A program made the position numbers and the translations under genes. Below are positions 48,474 to 59,213 of a stretch of DNA of 64,000 nucleotides, piece after piece. Below the pieces are notes generated by a model that made no database searches, was not told the origin of the DNA, and saw nothing but the letters and a program-made list of their open reading frames with translations. This DNA is from Sapientia aquatica (GTDB lineage: Bacteria; Pseudomonadota; Gammaproteobacteria; Burkholderiales; Burkholderiaceae_D). Where the stretch lies: contig NZ_SMYL01000007.1 of assembly GCF_004358105.1 (NCBI RefSeq), forward strand, positions 1-64,000. Direction: 5' to 3'. Numbering within the stretch: the stretch's first letter is position 1; each line of letters starts with the position of its first letter.

Positions 48474-49238
48474 ATGATGATTGCCGGCCAACCCTTGTAC
48501 GTACTTTTATTAATCGGATTAGCAGGCCTGTACGCCGGTATGCAAAACGCTCTTGCTGGCGGTGGTTCGTTCATCACTTTCCCTGCATTGCTATTGGCTG
48601 GATTGAATCCTTTAGCCGCCAACATGAGCTCGACTATCGCGCTGTTTCCTTCCCAAATCGCTACGTCGATTGCGGGCCGAAAAATGGTCAGCGGTGTCGG
48701 TGGCGTGTCGTTTCGCAGCTTATTCATCATCAGCATCGTCGGCGGCGTCTTGGGGGCAATTCTGTTGTTGTCCACGCCGGTCAGCATTTTTTCGAATTTA
48801 GTCCCTTGGTTGGTGCTGTTTGCTACCACCGCGTTTGCATGGGGCAGCTTTGGGTTTAAACCGAAGGCCGCCGGTGAAGCGGGGCATATGCCGAGTTGGG
48901 CGATTTTGTTGGTGCAGGGTTTGATCGCGATTTATGGCGGGTACTTTGGTGGCGGGATTGGATTTTTGATGTTGGCGGCGCTGACTATCGCAGGCCAACA
49001 AGTGAAAACGGCGAGCGCCACGAAGAACGCCTTAGCCATGACGATGAACGCCTCTGCGGTCGCTATTTTTGCCTTTTCACCGATGATTAACTGGGCTGCG
49101 GTGGTGGCGCTGGGAATCGGTGGCGTGTTAGGCGGCGTGGGCGGCGCGTGGTTGATACATCGATTGCCCGAGCGCTTGTTGCGTGGATTTGTGGTCTTGG
49201 TTGGTATTAGCTTAACAATTTGGTTGTTTGTTCGTTAA
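48474..49238 (+). CDS. TSUP (TauE/SafE) family anion exporter
   Basis: This 254-residue inner-membrane protein has about eight hydrophobic segments. The two family repeats are visible as GLYAGMQNALAGGGSFITFPALLLAGL near the start and YGGYFGGGIGFLMLAAL in the second half. TSUP proteins move sulfite, sulfoacetate or related organic anions; which one is not predictable. It stands alone, ends in a clear terminator, and has AAGCGAG as a modest ribosome site. The distance to the AlkB fusion and the intervening pseudogene argue against a shared operon. Confidence 0.88.
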   Translation: MMIAGQPLYVLLLIGLAGLYAGMQNALAGGGSFITFPALLLAGLNPLAANMSSTIALFPSQIATSIAGRKMVSGVGGVSFRSLFIISIVGGVLGAILLLSTPVSIFSNLVPWLVLFATTAFAWGSFGFKPKAAGEAGHMPSWAILLVQGLIAIYGGYFGGGIGFLMLAALTIAGQQVKTASATKNALAMTMNASAVAIFAFSPMINWAAVVALGIGGVLGGVGGAWLIHRLPERLLRGFVVLVGISLTIWLFVR

Positions 49239-49265
49239 TTGTTGCGTCCTTTATGGGCAAAAAAT

Positions 49266-49295
49266 AGAGCGCTTGAATTTCAATCGCTCTTTTTT
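49266..49295 (+). terminator. Intrinsic terminator after the TSUP gene
   Basis: AGAGCG pairs with CGCTCT (49266-49271 with 49285-49290), with an inner TTGA/TCAA pairing, and a run of six T follows. It lies 27 bp past the stop. Confidence 0.85.
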
Positions 49296-49522
49296 ATTGT
49301 CTCTTGGGTGCTCGAAATTAATATAAGCCCTTGATTTGTAATATACTCTAGGTCTTTCCGCCTTACCTCACTTTCGTTGATTTATTAAAACAAGTGGCTT
49401 CTGCGGACATTGTTGACAAGCCTTAACTTGTTGCAATCGTTACTCGATAAATTTACCCACGCAGCAAGCGTTAAGTCTGCCAAAAACGCCATTTTAAAAT
49501 CACGCAAGGCCTACCCTATACC

Positions 49523-51034
49523 ATGACTGAAATTAAGTCCGATTTGAATTCAAGTACTACCCCCAACCAACCTAATTTTGCTAGTGCTGAAGTCGCCGAT
49601 GATGTGCGCTTCGCTGATTTTGGCTTGTCGCCAGAAATCTTGCGCGCCTTGTCCGATCAAGGCTATGTGCATCCAACGCCGATTCAAGCCGCCGCGATTC
49701 CGATGGTTTTAGAAGGCCGTGATGTGATGGGTGCAGCCCAAACTGGTACCGGTAAAACAGCCGGTTTTTCTTTACCGATTATTCAGTTATTGCTGGCGCA
49801 CGCCAACGCGAGCGCTTCGCCCGCACGCCATCCCGTGCGTGCTTTGATCTTAACGCCGACGCGCGAACTGGCTGACCAAGTTGCTGACAACGTAAAAGCC
49901 TATTCCAAGTACACCCCGCTGCGCAGCATTGTGGTCTTTGGTGGTGTTGATATGGCGCCGCAAACCACGGCATTACGCGGTGGGATTGAAATCGTGATTG
50001 CAACGCCAGGCCGCTTGCTCGACCACGTACAACAAAAAACGATTAACTTAAGCCAAGTGCAAATGCTGGTGATGGACGAAGCTGATCGCATGTTGGACAT
50101 GGGCTTTTTACCTGACCTGCAACGCATCATTAATTTGCTGCCTAAAGATCGCCAAAGTTTGATGTTCTCAGCGACTTTTTCGACTGAAATCAAAAAGCTG
50201 GCCAACACATTTTTACGTAATCCATTAACGATTGAAGTCGCCCGCAGCAATGCAACGTCTGAAAACGTGACGCAGATTTTGTATGCGGTAGAAGAACAAA
50301 ATAAACGCGAAGCAGTGAGTTTTATCATTCGCGAACGTCATTTAAAACAAGTGATCGTGTTCTCCAACACCAAAATCGGGGCATCCCGTTTGGCGGTGCA
50401 TTTAGTAAAAACGGGTGTCAAAGCCGCCGCGATTCATGGCGACAAAACGCAGTCCGAACGTATGGCCGCTTTGGAAGCATTTAAGCGCGGTGAGATTGAA
50501 GTGTTGGTTGCAACAGACGTGGCTGCGCGTGGTTTAGATATTGCTGAGTTGCCGTGCGTGATTAACTTCGATTTGCCGTATAACGCCGAAGATTATGTGC
50601 ATCGCATTGGCCGCACTGGCCGCGCTGGTGCTAAAGGTGATGCGATTTCATTGTGCACCGACAAAGACGATCGCTTGTTGGCGGATATTGAAAAATTGAT
50701 TAAGCAAAAAATCGTACGCTTGAATCTGGCTGGTTTTGTTGCGACCAAAGAAGTCGAGCCGCCGAGTGCGCGTGAAGCGCGTCATGAATCACGTAACGAT
50801 TCGCGCCATGAACCCCGCTCCGGAGCAAAACACAGCGCAGGCAGCGACGTTAAAAGCGATCGCCGCACGACGACGCGCCCTTATTCCTCCGCGCCAAAAG
50901 TTGATCCATGGTTCTTCCAACCATATCAACCCACGCCAAGCAAACACGCTGCCGAAAAGCCAGCTTCGGAGGCTAACAAGTCCTCTGCTAAGCCGATTAA
51001 ACGTGCCGCTTTGTTAGGTGGATTACCGAAATAA
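49523..51034 (+). CDS. rhlE: DEAD-box ATP-dependent RNA helicase, RhlE type
   Basis: This 503-residue helicase opens with the Q motif (FADFGLSPEIL, then HPTPIQ). Its blocks are motif I AQTGTGKT, Ia PTRELA, II DEAD (MDEADRM), III SAT, IV VIVFSNTK, V ATDVAARGLD and VI HRIGRTGRAG. The last 110 residues are low-complexity, rich in Arg, His, Ser and Lys, and probably contact RNA. RhlE-type enzymes act in ribosome assembly and RNA decay, often in the cold. It is a single gene with a strong terminator after it. Confidence 0.93.
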   Translation: MTEIKSDLNSSTTPNQPNFASAEVADDVRFADFGLSPEILRALSDQGYVHPTPIQAAAIPMVLEGRDVMGAAQTGTGKTAGFSLPIIQLLLAHANASASPARHPVRALILTPTRELADQVADNVKAYSKYTPLRSIVVFGGVDMAPQTTALRGGIEIVIATPGRLLDHVQQKTINLSQVQMLVMDEADRMLDMGFLPDLQRIINLLPKDRQSLMFSATFSTEIKKLANTFLRNPLTIEVARSNATSENVTQILYAVEEQNKREAVSFIIRERHLKQVIVFSNTKIGASRLAVHLVKTGVKAAAIHGDKTQSERMAALEAFKRGEIEVLVATDVAARGLDIAELPCVINFDLPYNAEDYVHRIGRTGRAGAKGDAISLCTDKDDRLLADIEKLIKQKIVRLNLAGFVATKEVEPPSAREARHESRNDSRHEPRSGAKHSAGSDVKSDRRTTTRPYSSAPKVDPWFFQPYQPTPSKHAAEKPASEANKSSAKPIKRAALLGGLPK

Positions 51035-51053
51035 CTGCACGAAGTTCAGACGT

Positions 51054-51093
51054 AAAAAAACGGGTAACAGCTTCAAACTGTTACCCGTTTTTT
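51054..51093. terminator. Bidirectional intrinsic terminator between rhlE and trhO
   Basis: CGGGTAACAG (51061-51070) pairs perfectly with CTGTTACCCG (51078-51087) across a 7-base loop. A run of A lies before and a run of T after, so it serves the convergent genes on both sides. Confidence 0.92.
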
Positions 51094-51104
51094 ATTGCGT
51101 CGGA

Positions 51105-52016
51105 TTACGCTGATTCGGATGCTTGGTTAGTTTGTTCTGGCGCCTCTGGCTTGCATTGTTTTTTGCAATGCGGGCAGGATTTGCCGGGAATGTAGTAGGG
51201 CGATAATTGCTCACGCGGCGTGACCACAGCGCGGCAGGCATAGCATTGCTCGGTATCGGTAGCTTCCAATTGCGGATTGAGCGCGGTGCGGTAATCGAAC
51301 ACAAAACAGTCGCCGTGATAATGCGCGCCACCGACTTCTTCGAAGTATTTCAAAATTCCACCCTCGAGCTGATATACGTGTTCGTAACCGACGTTTTGCA
51401 TGTGGATGGCGGCTTTCTCGCAACGGATTCCACCGGTACAAAATGTCACCACAGTTTTATCGTTGAGCTTGTCTTTGTTCTCGGCGATCACAGCAGGGAA
51501 CTCGGTGAATTTTTTGATGCGGAAATCGATCGTGTTATCAAAGCTGCCGACATCGACTTCAAAATCATTACGGGTATCCACCATCACAACCGGACGGCCT
51601 TCGTCATCGTGACCTTGATCTAACCAGCGCTTTAAAGTCGGCGGTGTCACGAACGGAGCGCGACCATCTTCGGGGCGAATCAACGGCATGCGCATGGTGA
51701 TGGTTTCTGCTTTTAACTTGACCAACAATTTGGTAAACGGCTGGCTGTCCGAAAAACTCTCTTTAGCCACTACATCGCTAAAGCGCGGGTCGGTGTGCAG
51801 CCAATCCATAAAGCCATCGATTTCGTGACGCAAACCGGCCAAGAACAAATTGATTCCTTCGGGCGTTAGCAAGATGGTGCCTTTTAAATTAAGTTTTTGG
51901 CAAATCGCTAAAAACTCAGGGCGCTTTTCTGCGGTGTCGTTGAAGGTGATGAATTTATAAGCAGAAATGTTGACGTAAGGTGGTACGTTTTGCGGAGTGC
52001 TTGACTGCGTGGACAT
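51105..52016 (-). CDS. trhO: tRNA uridine(34) hydroxylase / rhodanese-family protein TrhO
   Basis: This 303-residue protein of the UPF0176 (YceA) family makes 5-hydroxyuridine at tRNA position 34. The N-terminal acylphosphatase-like domain contains [18 protein letters not shown]. The rhodanese domain has the active-site Cys193 in [11 protein letters not shown]. The C-terminus carries a Cys-rich extension (CYACRAVV, then CPHCKK) that resembles a zinc site. It starts at the ATG at 52016, 271 bp from the divergent dnaE. Confidence 0.92.
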   Translation of the reverse strand: MSTQSSTPQNVPPYVNISAYKFITFNDTAEKRPEFLAICQKLNLKGTILLTPEGINLFLAGLRHEIDGFMDWLHTDPRFSDVVAKESFSDSQPFTKLLVKLKAETITMRMPLIRPEDGRAPFVTPPTLKRWLDQGHDDEGRPVVMVDTRNDFEVDVGSFDNTIDFRIKKFTEFPAVIAENKDKLNDKTVVTFCTGGIRCEKAAIHMQNVGYEHVYQLEGGILKYFEEVGGAHYHGDCFVFDYRTALNPQLEATDTEQCYACRAVVTPREQLSPYYIPGKSCPHCKKQCKPEAPEQTNQASESA

Positions 52017-52287
52017 AGTAGTGATGACAAAAAAGGTGATTGGGCTCGTGCAAATGCGCGCTGGACATAGCGCGGTTTGGTTTCTTTACCGGCTTGGAGA
52101 CAACTTAGGGAATATGAAAATTATAAGAAGAGGCCAAGCAAAAGTGCAGATAAGTCCTTGATTAGGCAGCATTATAAACGCAAACAGGCCAATTTCAATC
52201 AGCGCAGACAAATCATCTGTGTCAGCTTTGCAATTACTCGCCCGATTCTCGTCGCAGCGGCCTTGCGCTACGGTAAAATAGCGGGCT

Positions 52288-55200
52288 ATGACAACACCGC
52301 ACTTTATCCATCTCCGCCTGCATTCTGAGTACTCCATCGTTGATGGTTTAGTACGTATTGACGATGCCGTTAAGGCCGCTGCCAAAGATCAGCAACCCGC
52401 ATTAGCTATTACCGATTTGAGCAATTTATTCGGTATGGTGAAATTTTATAAAGAAGCACGAGGTAAGGGCGTAAAGCCAATCGCTGGTTGCGACGTTTGG
52501 ATTAGCAACGACGAGCAGCGCGACAAACCAACTCGCTTGCTGCTGTTGGTTAAAAATCATGCTGGCTATTTGCAATTGTGCGAACTGCTCTCGCAATCGT
52601 GGTTAGTCAATCAACATCTGGGCCGCGCTGAAATCCGCGCCGAATGGCTGGCCGCTTTGCCACCCGGTGGATTGATCGCTTTATCTGGCGCACATTTTGG
52701 CGACGTTGGAATTGCCATTGATAACGGCAACATCGACGCGGCGCGGGCGTGCGCCAAACATTGGGCTAGCGTTTTCCCCGATCATTTTTACATTGAAATT
52801 CAACGCGCCAATCAGCCGAATATGAATAACCATGTTCGGCAAGCGGTTGCGCTCGCGGCCGAATTGGGTTTGCCGGTGGTGGCCACCCATCCGATTCAAT
52901 TTATCGACCCTAGCGAATTCCAAGCGCACGAAGCGCGTACCTGTATCGCTGAGGGCGAAATTCTGGCCAATGGTCGGCGCGTGAAGCGCTTTAACCAAGA
53001 CCAATATTTCAAAACCCAAGAAGAGATGCAAGAGTTGTTTGCCGACTTGCCCGGTGCGTTGGCTAACTCGGTGGAAATCGCCAAGCGCTGTAATTTGGTG
53101 CTGGAATTGGGTAAGCCTAAGCTGCCATTATTCCCAACGCCAGACGGCGTAACGCTCGATGAATTTTTGGTCTCCGAAGCGCAGGCCGGTTTGAAGCAAC
53201 GCTTGGAAATGCTTTATCCCGATCCTGCGGTGCGCGAGAAAGAGCAAGATCGTTACTTTGCTCGACTCAAGTTTGAAACCGACACGATTATCAAAATGGG
53301 TTTCCCCGGTTACTTCTTAATCGTGGCGGAATTTATTTTATGGGCAAAAAATAACGGCGTGCCGGTTGGCCCGGGACGGGGTTCAGGTGCTGGCTCGCTG
53401 GTGGCGTATTCCTTAAAAATTACCGATCTTGATCCGCTGGCCTACAACTTGCTGTTTGAGCGATTCTTAAATCCAGAGCGGGTTTCGATGCCCGACTTTG
53501 ATATTGATTTCTGCCAAGAAGGACGCGATCGCGTTATTCAGCACGTTAAAGATCTGTACGGCAAAGACGCGGTATCGCAGATTGCCACGTTCGGAACAAT
53601 GGCGGCCAAAGGCGCGATTCGTGACGTGGGTCGGGTGCTCGATTTTGGTTATAACTTCTGCGACGGTATTTCTAAACTGATTCCCTTTAAGCCGGGTAAG
53701 CAAGTCACGATTGCTGAGGCGATTAAAGAGGAACCGCAATTAGCCGAACGACTAGAAAACGAAGACGAAGTACGTCAGTTGCTCGATCTGGCACAGCAAG
53801 TCGAAGGTATTACCCGCAACATCGGTATGCATGCCGGTGGTGTGTTGATCGCGCCGGGCAAGCTGACTGATTTTTGTCCGTTGTACACGCAGGGCGGCGA
53901 CAGCGGTGTGGTGTCGCAGTACGATAAAGACGACGTGGAAGCGGTCGGATTGGTCAAGTTCGACTTTTTAGGTTTGACCACCTTGACGATCTTGGATTGG
54001 GCGGTGCGTTACATCAAGCAGCTTGATCCAGCGATGGCTAATTTCAATTTAGAGACTTTACCGCTCAATGACAAAGCCTCTTACCAACTGCTGACCAAAG
54101 CCAAAACCGTCGCCGTATTCCAGCTAGAAAGTCGCGGCATGCAAGGCATGTTGAAAGACGCGCGCCCTGATCGTTTTGAAGACATTATTGCGCTCGTGGC
54201 GTTGTACCGTCCGGGTCCGATGGATTTGATTCCGGACTTCTGTAAGCGTAAGCACGGCGAACGTTTTGATTATCCTGATCCACGTACCGAAGGTATTTTG
54301 TCCGAAACCTACGGCATTATGGTGTATCAGGAACAGGTTATGCAGATGGCGCAGGTGGTTGGCGGCTACTCACTCGGCGGGGCGGATTTGCTGCGCCGTG
54401 CGATGGGTAAAAAGAAGGCCGAAGAAATGGCCGAGCATCGCCAAATTTTCCGCGACGGTGCAGCCAAAGACGGTTTGTCGGAACAAAAAGCCGACGAGAT
54501 TTTTGACTTGATGGAAAAGTTCGCGGGCTACGGTTTTAATAAATCCCATGCCGCCGCCTATGCCTTATTGGCCTATCACACCGCGTATCTCAAAGCCCAT
54601 CACGCCGCCGCGTTCATGGCTGCCAACTTGTCGTTGGCGATGGACGATACCGATAAAGTCAAAATTTTAGTTGAAGATGCGATCGATGTTTGCAACCTAA
54701 AACTGCTGCCACCCGATGTGAATCATTCCGACTACCGCTTCACGCCAGTAGCGCATCCGGCGGGTCCATCGCAGCCGGCGAATCAAATCCGTTACGGTTT
54801 GGGTGCGGTCAAAGGCTCCGGTCAAAACGCGATTGAAAACATCATCGAAGCGCGTAAAAACGGGCCGTTCACGGATTTATTCGATTTCACCAAACGGGTT
54901 GATAAACGCCAAGTCAATCGCCGCACGATTGAATCATTAATTCGTGCGGGCGCGTTTGATTGCTTCAAAGTTGATCGCGGCGTGTTGTTGGCGAGCGTCG
55001 ATTTAGCTTTGGAATATGCCGAACAGGCGGAAGCATCGCGCAATCAAGTCAGTCTTTTTGACGACGATGAAACGATGTCTGGCGCGCCCGATTATGTGAC
55101 CGCCACGCCGTGGAGTGAGAAGCGCAAACTGTCGGAAGAAAAATTGGCTTTGGGCTTTTATTTGTCCGGTCATTTATTCTCGATCTATGCGCCTGAAGTC

Positions 55201-55743
55201 CGTAAATTTATCCGCACGCCCTTATCCAAATTAGAAACTTCGCGCGACCCACGCTTGATGGCAGGGATTATTTCTGGCATCCGCACCCAGATGACTCAAC
55301 GCGGCAAAATTTTAATCGTTACCTTGGATGACAGCACCGGCACGCAAGAAGTCACGGTTTATGCCGACTTGGCAGACCAGTTCAAATCGTATTTTAAAGA
55401 AGATGAATTCTTGGCTGTGAGCGGCAAAGTATCCGAAGACCGCTTCTCTGGCGGCTTGCGCGTCACCGCAGAAAAAGTCATGGACATTGCCCAAGCGCGG
55501 ATTCAATACGCGCAAGCCTTACGCATTGAGATTAACGCTCAGATGGACGTCAAGCTGTTATTGGCTTCGTTAGAGCCGCATTTAAACGAACAGGGTTGTC
55601 CGTTGGTCGTGCAGTACCAAGGCCCAACTGCATCGGCAGAATTGCGTTTTTCCGATGCGTGGCGAGTCAATCCTGACGACGAATTGCAGCAAAAATTGAT
55701 CGGCATGTTGTCACCCGAAAAAGTCGCGGTTGTGTACGCTTAA
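52288..55743 (+). CDS. dnaE: DNA polymerase III alpha subunit
   Basis: This 1151-residue replicative polymerase has the usual length for DnaE. The PHP domain begins FIHLRLHSEYSIVDGLV. The palm carries GPGRGSGAGSLVAYSLKITD and the catalytic Asp pair in PDFDIDF (Asp403 and Asp405). Later blocks are IGMHAGGVLIAP, VALYRPGPMD, and YGFNKSHAAAYALLAYHTAYLKAH. An OB fold follows near residue 1000 (LMAGIISGIRTQMTQRGKILIVTLDD). A beta-clamp-binding-like word NQVSLFDDD is at about residue 920. It is essential and acts in the replisome. msbA follows 54 bp later. Confidence 0.97.
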   Translation: MTTPHFIHLRLHSEYSIVDGLVRIDDAVKAAAKDQQPALAITDLSNLFGMVKFYKEARGKGVKPIAGCDVWISNDEQRDKPTRLLLLVKNHAGYLQLCELLSQSWLVNQHLGRAEIRAEWLAALPPGGLIALSGAHFGDVGIAIDNGNIDAARACAKHWASVFPDHFYIEIQRANQPNMNNHVRQAVALAAELGLPVVATHPIQFIDPSEFQAHEARTCIAEGEILANGRRVKRFNQDQYFKTQEEMQELFADLPGALANSVEIAKRCNLVLELGKPKLPLFPTPDGVTLDEFLVSEAQAGLKQRLEMLYPDPAVREKEQDRYFARLKFETDTIIKMGFPGYFLIVAEFILWAKNNGVPVGPGRGSGAGSLVAYSLKITDLDPLAYNLLFERFLNPERVSMPDFDIDFCQEGRDRVIQHVKDLYGKDAVSQIATFGTMAAKGAIRDVGRVLDFGYNFCDGISKLIPFKPGKQVTIAEAIKEEPQLAERLENEDEVRQLLDLAQQVEGITRNIGMHAGGVLIAPGKLTDFCPLYTQGGDSGVVSQYDKDDVEAVGLVKFDFLGLTTLTILDWAVRYIKQLDPAMANFNLETLPLNDKASYQLLTKAKTVAVFQLESRGMQGMLKDARPDRFEDIIALVALYRPGPMDLIPDFCKRKHGERFDYPDPRTEGILSETYGIMVYQEQVMQMAQVVGGYSLGGADLLRRAMGKKKAEEMAEHRQIFRDGAAKDGLSEQKADEIFDLMEKFAGYGFNKSHAAAYALLAYHTAYLKAHHAAAFMAANLSLAMDDTDKVKILVEDAIDVCNLKLLPPDVNHSDYRFTPVAHPAGPSQPANQIRYGLGAVKGSGQNAIENIIEARKNGPFTDLFDFTKRVDKRQVNRRTIESLIRAGAFDCFKVDRGVLLASVDLALEYAEQAEASRNQVSLFDDDETMSGAPDYVTATPWSEKRKLSEEKLALGFYLSGHLFSIYAPEVRKFIRTPLSKLETSRDPRLMAGIISGIRTQMTQRGKILIVTLDDSTGTQEVTVYADLADQFKSYFKEDEFLAVSGKVSEDRFSGGLRVTAEKVMDIAQARIQYAQALRIEINAQMDVKLLLASLEPHLNEQGCPLVVQYQGPTASAELRFSDAWRVNPDDELQQKLIGMLSPEKVAVVYA

Positions 55744-55797
55744 TACTCTTTAACGCCTACTTCACTACAATAAAAAACACGAAAGATATTATTTGTT

Positions 55798-57543
55798 ATG
55801 ACTATTAATCCTTATTTTGTTCGATTGTGGAATGCGATCAAGCCGTATAAGCATCGGATAGTTTTCGCGCTTTTGGGCATGATAGGCGCATCTGCTACCG
55901 AGCCTGCATTTCCATGGATATTGAAAAAATTAATTGATAACGGATTTTCAGAGCAACGTTCACTGCCGGTTTGGTTGGTACCGTTGTTCATTGTCGGGAT
56001 ATTTTTCTTACGTGGGATTTTTACCTTTTGCACTCAGTATTACATGTCTTGGGTGGCTAATAAATTATTGAGCGATATGCGCGACTCGATGTTTCAGCGC
56101 ACCTTAATTGTTCCGATTTCCTACTACCAAAACGAATCCAGCGGCAAGCTCATTAACACTATCATGTATGAAGTGCAGCAAGTCGTTGAGATGGTAAAAG
56201 GCTCGATCAATACCTTGGTGCGTGATTCAATTACTGTGGCTGCATTGATGGGTTATTTGCTGTATCAAAACTGGCAATTAACGGTAGTGGCGTTGTTGAT
56301 TATTCCGTCAATGGCCTATGTCGTGCGCGTGACCAGCCGACGCTTACGTCAACTCAATCAGAATCAGCTCAAGCTCAACAGCGAATTGACCCAAGTGGTG
56401 GAAGAAGCGACTCGCGCGAATCAAGTCATCCGCATCTTTGGCGCACAAAGTTATGAGCACAAACGCTTCCAAGCAAAGAGTGAAAAGTTACGCGGCTACG
56501 CGCAACGCGTCACAGTCGTATCCGGTTCGACCACGCCAGTAACGCAAATGGTCGCAGCGTTAGCGGTGTCATTGGTGATCGTGGTCGCAATGCGTCCGAG
56601 TTTGCTGCCATTTGCGACGCACCCGTTTAGCCCTGGCGATTTCGTGGCGTACATTACGACGATGCTGCTGTTACTCGCGCCACTCAAACGCCTATCCGAT
56701 TTAAACGGCCCATTACAACGCGGCTTAATCGCTTCCGAATCGGTCTTTAATTTAATCGATACGCCAGCCGAACCAGTCGGTGGCTTTGAATTTGAAGGCC
56801 GCGCCAAAGGTAATTTGGAATTTATTAATACGGAATTCAAATACCAAGGCCAAGAGTTGCAAGCCTTAAAAGGCATTAACCTACGCATCAATGAGGGCGA
56901 AACCGTTGCCTTAGTCGGTATGTCGGGCGGCGGCAAAACATCTTTGGTGAATTTAGTGCCGCGCTTTTACACCCCAACTGCTGGTTCTATCCGACTCGAC
57001 GGACGTGACTTGGCCGATATTTCGATCACCAGCTTACGCGCACAGATCGCCATGGTCGGACAAAACGTGGTGCTATTCGATGACACCATCGCCGCCAACA
57101 TCGCCTATGGCGACAGCAATCCCGATCAAGCAAGGATTGATGCAGCAGTGGTTGCCGCGCATTTATCGGATGTAATTGCCGATTTACCTCTGGGTTTGCA
57201 AACCGAAATCGGCGATAACGGAACTCGCTTATCCGGCGGTCAACGCCAACGCCTAGCGATTGCGCGTGCGATCTATAAAAATGCGCCAATTTTGATTTTA
57301 GATGAAGCCACCTCGGCCTTGGATTCGGAATCAGAACGCGCAGTACAAGCGGCCTTAGATTCATTGATACAAGGTCGTACAACCTTAGTCATCGCCCACC
57401 GCTTATCCACCATCGAGCGCGCTGATCGGATTGTGGTGTTGGTCGATGGTGAAATAACCGAGATGGGTTCGCATGCAGAATTGCTGCAAAAAAATGGCAC
57501 TTACGCGCATTTGCATCAGTTGCAGTTTACTCAGGCTGAGTAA
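55798..57543 (+). CDS. msbA: Lipid A export ABC transporter MsbA
   Basis: This 581-residue ABC exporter half-transporter flips lipid A-core across the inner membrane. Six helices fill about the first 310 residues. The ATPase has Walker A GMSGGGKTSL, Q-loop MVGQNVVLFDD, signature LSGGQRQR, Walker B ILILDEATSALDSE and the H-loop IAHRLSTI. The length and the N-terminal segment NPYFVRLWNAIKPYKHRI fit MsbA. The next gene is an O-antigen ligase and the following ones are lipopolysaccharide glycosyltransferases, so the context agrees. Confidence 0.93.
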   Translation: MTINPYFVRLWNAIKPYKHRIVFALLGMIGASATEPAFPWILKKLIDNGFSEQRSLPVWLVPLFIVGIFFLRGIFTFCTQYYMSWVANKLLSDMRDSMFQRTLIVPISYYQNESSGKLINTIMYEVQQVVEMVKGSINTLVRDSITVAALMGYLLYQNWQLTVVALLIIPSMAYVVRVTSRRLRQLNQNQLKLNSELTQVVEEATRANQVIRIFGAQSYEHKRFQAKSEKLRGYAQRVTVVSGSTTPVTQMVAALAVSLVIVVAMRPSLLPFATHPFSPGDFVAYITTMLLLLAPLKRLSDLNGPLQRGLIASESVFNLIDTPAEPVGGFEFEGRAKGNLEFINTEFKYQGQELQALKGINLRINEGETVALVGMSGGGKTSLVNLVPRFYTPTAGSIRLDGRDLADISITSLRAQIAMVGQNVVLFDDTIAANIAYGDSNPDQARIDAAVVAAHLSDVIADLPLGLQTEIGDNGTRLSGGQRQRLAIARAIYKNAPILILDEATSALDSESERAVQAALDSLIQGRTTLVIAHRLSTIERADRIVVLVDGEITEMGSHAELLQKNGTYAHLHQLQFTQAE

Positions 57544-57875
57544 TGATTGAGAGTGTTTCACTTGTTTCTTAAGTCTGGGTAACGTAAAGAATGGTAATAA
57601 GCGCTGATACATTTTTAGCCGACCAGAAAAACAGAAAACCCTGTTCTAGCTTGTATGAGTTTGAATGCGGTAGGTAAAGTTGTACCTTCAATTCATTTAT
57701 CTCTCTAAACTACAGTGCTACTGCAACCGGTTGATACCGGGGGCAGAATTAAGAGTGTAAATAAAATGACGGCTTGCTAACTACGGGTTGCATTTTTAAT
57801 AATTCAATGTCATGACATTGGCTGATTTCGTCAGTACAATTCAGGCTAATTTTTTTACTGGTATGTAAGCAATTT
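57544..57875. other. Intergenic interval, 0.33 kb
   Basis: No gene was recognised. The interval is AT-rich in its second half and likely contains a promoter for the O-antigen ligase. No clear terminator hairpin follows msbA. Confidence 0.4.
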
Positions 57876-59144
57876 ATGACGTTCAATTTGAATAGAACAA
57901 GCCAACAACACGTAATTGCCTTGGCTTTGCTCTGTGTTTTGTTTGGTGCGGGATTGCCCGGCCGCCTGCTAAATTTAAGCTATTTTCTGCTGATTATTTT
58001 AGCCCTTGTGGCGTTATTCCGAAAAACTGGAATTACCACTCAGTTCGGCGAAGTCTATCAATCGTTTAAATTGTTGCACTGGGCCATGGGATCGATGTTG
58101 GTGGCGCTAATTTTGAGCCAAATCGCGCATGGTCATCTCTACTTACCTTCATTCAACTCCATCGCTAGGTTAGCTACTTTTGTTGTGGTGCTATGGATGG
58201 CCCTCAATTTGAAGATTGAACAGCTCCGCACAGTTCAATGGGCGTGGGTGGCGGGTATTGTTTTATGCGCTGTGCAGATTTGGTTTTTACCTAGAGGCTA
58301 CAACGGCCGACCAGAGATCGAAAACTGGTATGTCGCGCTGGCAAGCTTGTTAGGAACGTTTTCGGTTTTTTCCTTGGCTTGGGATGAGAAACCAAGCAAA
58401 TTAAGTATCGCCATACATTTGCTTGGTGGACTATGTGGGATATATGTCATCTATGTGAGCCAGACGCGTGGTGTTTGGATCGCGCTGCCGATCTTTATTA
58501 TCTTGGGTTATGCAGCATTTGTGCCCAAGGCGTTCGCTTTAAAAAAGATCGGGTATTTGTTAGCGGCGGTCGCGATTGTTGGAGTTCTATTTTTTAGCAC
58601 TGACTTGGCCAAAAGTCGTATTGAGCAAGCTGCGCAAGATATCCAAATCTATGCAGTCGATAAGAATACCGATACGTCGGTCGGTGTGCGATTTCAACTT
58701 TGGGAGGCCGGTTGGAAAATGATCGAGGAACATCCCATAATCGGGGTCGGAACCGGCGACTATTACAAAGAAGCATTGAAAGAGATGGCGAGTCGCAGGG
58801 TATTGCCAACTGACTACAACGGGGCGCATAGTCACAATGAGTTGATATACAGTACCGCGACGATGGGCGTTTTAGGGCTTGTCGCGATTTTGATGACCTA
58901 TTTGGTGCCGGCATATTATTTTTCTAAGAGCTTGTTCAACCAAGATAGGCAGATACGTGCTGCAGCGGCAATGGGCCTGAGCGTTTGCGCTGGCTTCATG
59001 ATCTTTGGATTGGTTGATGTTTTGTTTCAATATAAAGAGTGTGAAACGTTTTATTGCGTTGCTTGCGCGGTATTTTTTGCGTTTATTGGTGAACGAAAAA
59101 AACAGCTGCAACCTGATTCACGCTCAATTCGCAACAATCCTTAA
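57876..59144 (+). CDS. O-antigen ligase family protein
   Basis: This 422-residue inner-membrane protein has about eleven hydrophobic segments. It has the Wzy_C/WaaL region: SQTRGVWIALPIFIILGY before a large periplasmic loop, and within the loop the conserved HPIIGVGTGDY and HSHNELIYSTATMGVLGL. WaaL proteins join O-antigen to the lipid A-core on the periplasmic side; some relatives are polymerases. Its place between msbA and core-type glycosyltransferases favours ligase. It converges with the first GT9 gene. Confidence 0.88.
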   Translation: MTFNLNRTSQQHVIALALLCVLFGAGLPGRLLNLSYFLLIILALVALFRKTGITTQFGEVYQSFKLLHWAMGSMLVALILSQIAHGHLYLPSFNSIARLATFVVVLWMALNLKIEQLRTVQWAWVAGIVLCAVQIWFLPRGYNGRPEIENWYVALASLLGTFSVFSLAWDEKPSKLSIAIHLLGGLCGIYVIYVSQTRGVWIALPIFIILGYAAFVPKAFALKKIGYLLAAVAIVGVLFFSTDLAKSRIEQAAQDIQIYAVDKNTDTSVGVRFQLWEAGWKMIEEHPIIGVGTGDYYKEALKEMASRRVLPTDYNGAHSHNELIYSTATMGVLGLVAILMTYLVPAYYFSKSLFNQDRQIRAAAAMGLSVCAGFMIFGLVDVLFQYKECETFYCVACAVFFAFIGERKKQLQPDSRSIRNNP

Positions 59145-59213
59145 TTGCCGGAATTTGATCCGTTGATTCAACGCTATTTTGGCTTGATTCAACGCCGATT
59201 AAGCCCTATTTTT

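Noticed and set aside
59163-59195. Direct repeat TTGATTCAACGC at 59163-59174 and 59184-59195, 21 bp apart
   Set aside because: It lies between the converging ends of the O-antigen ligase and a GT9 gene, where an operator is unlikely, and it has no T tract to act as a terminator.
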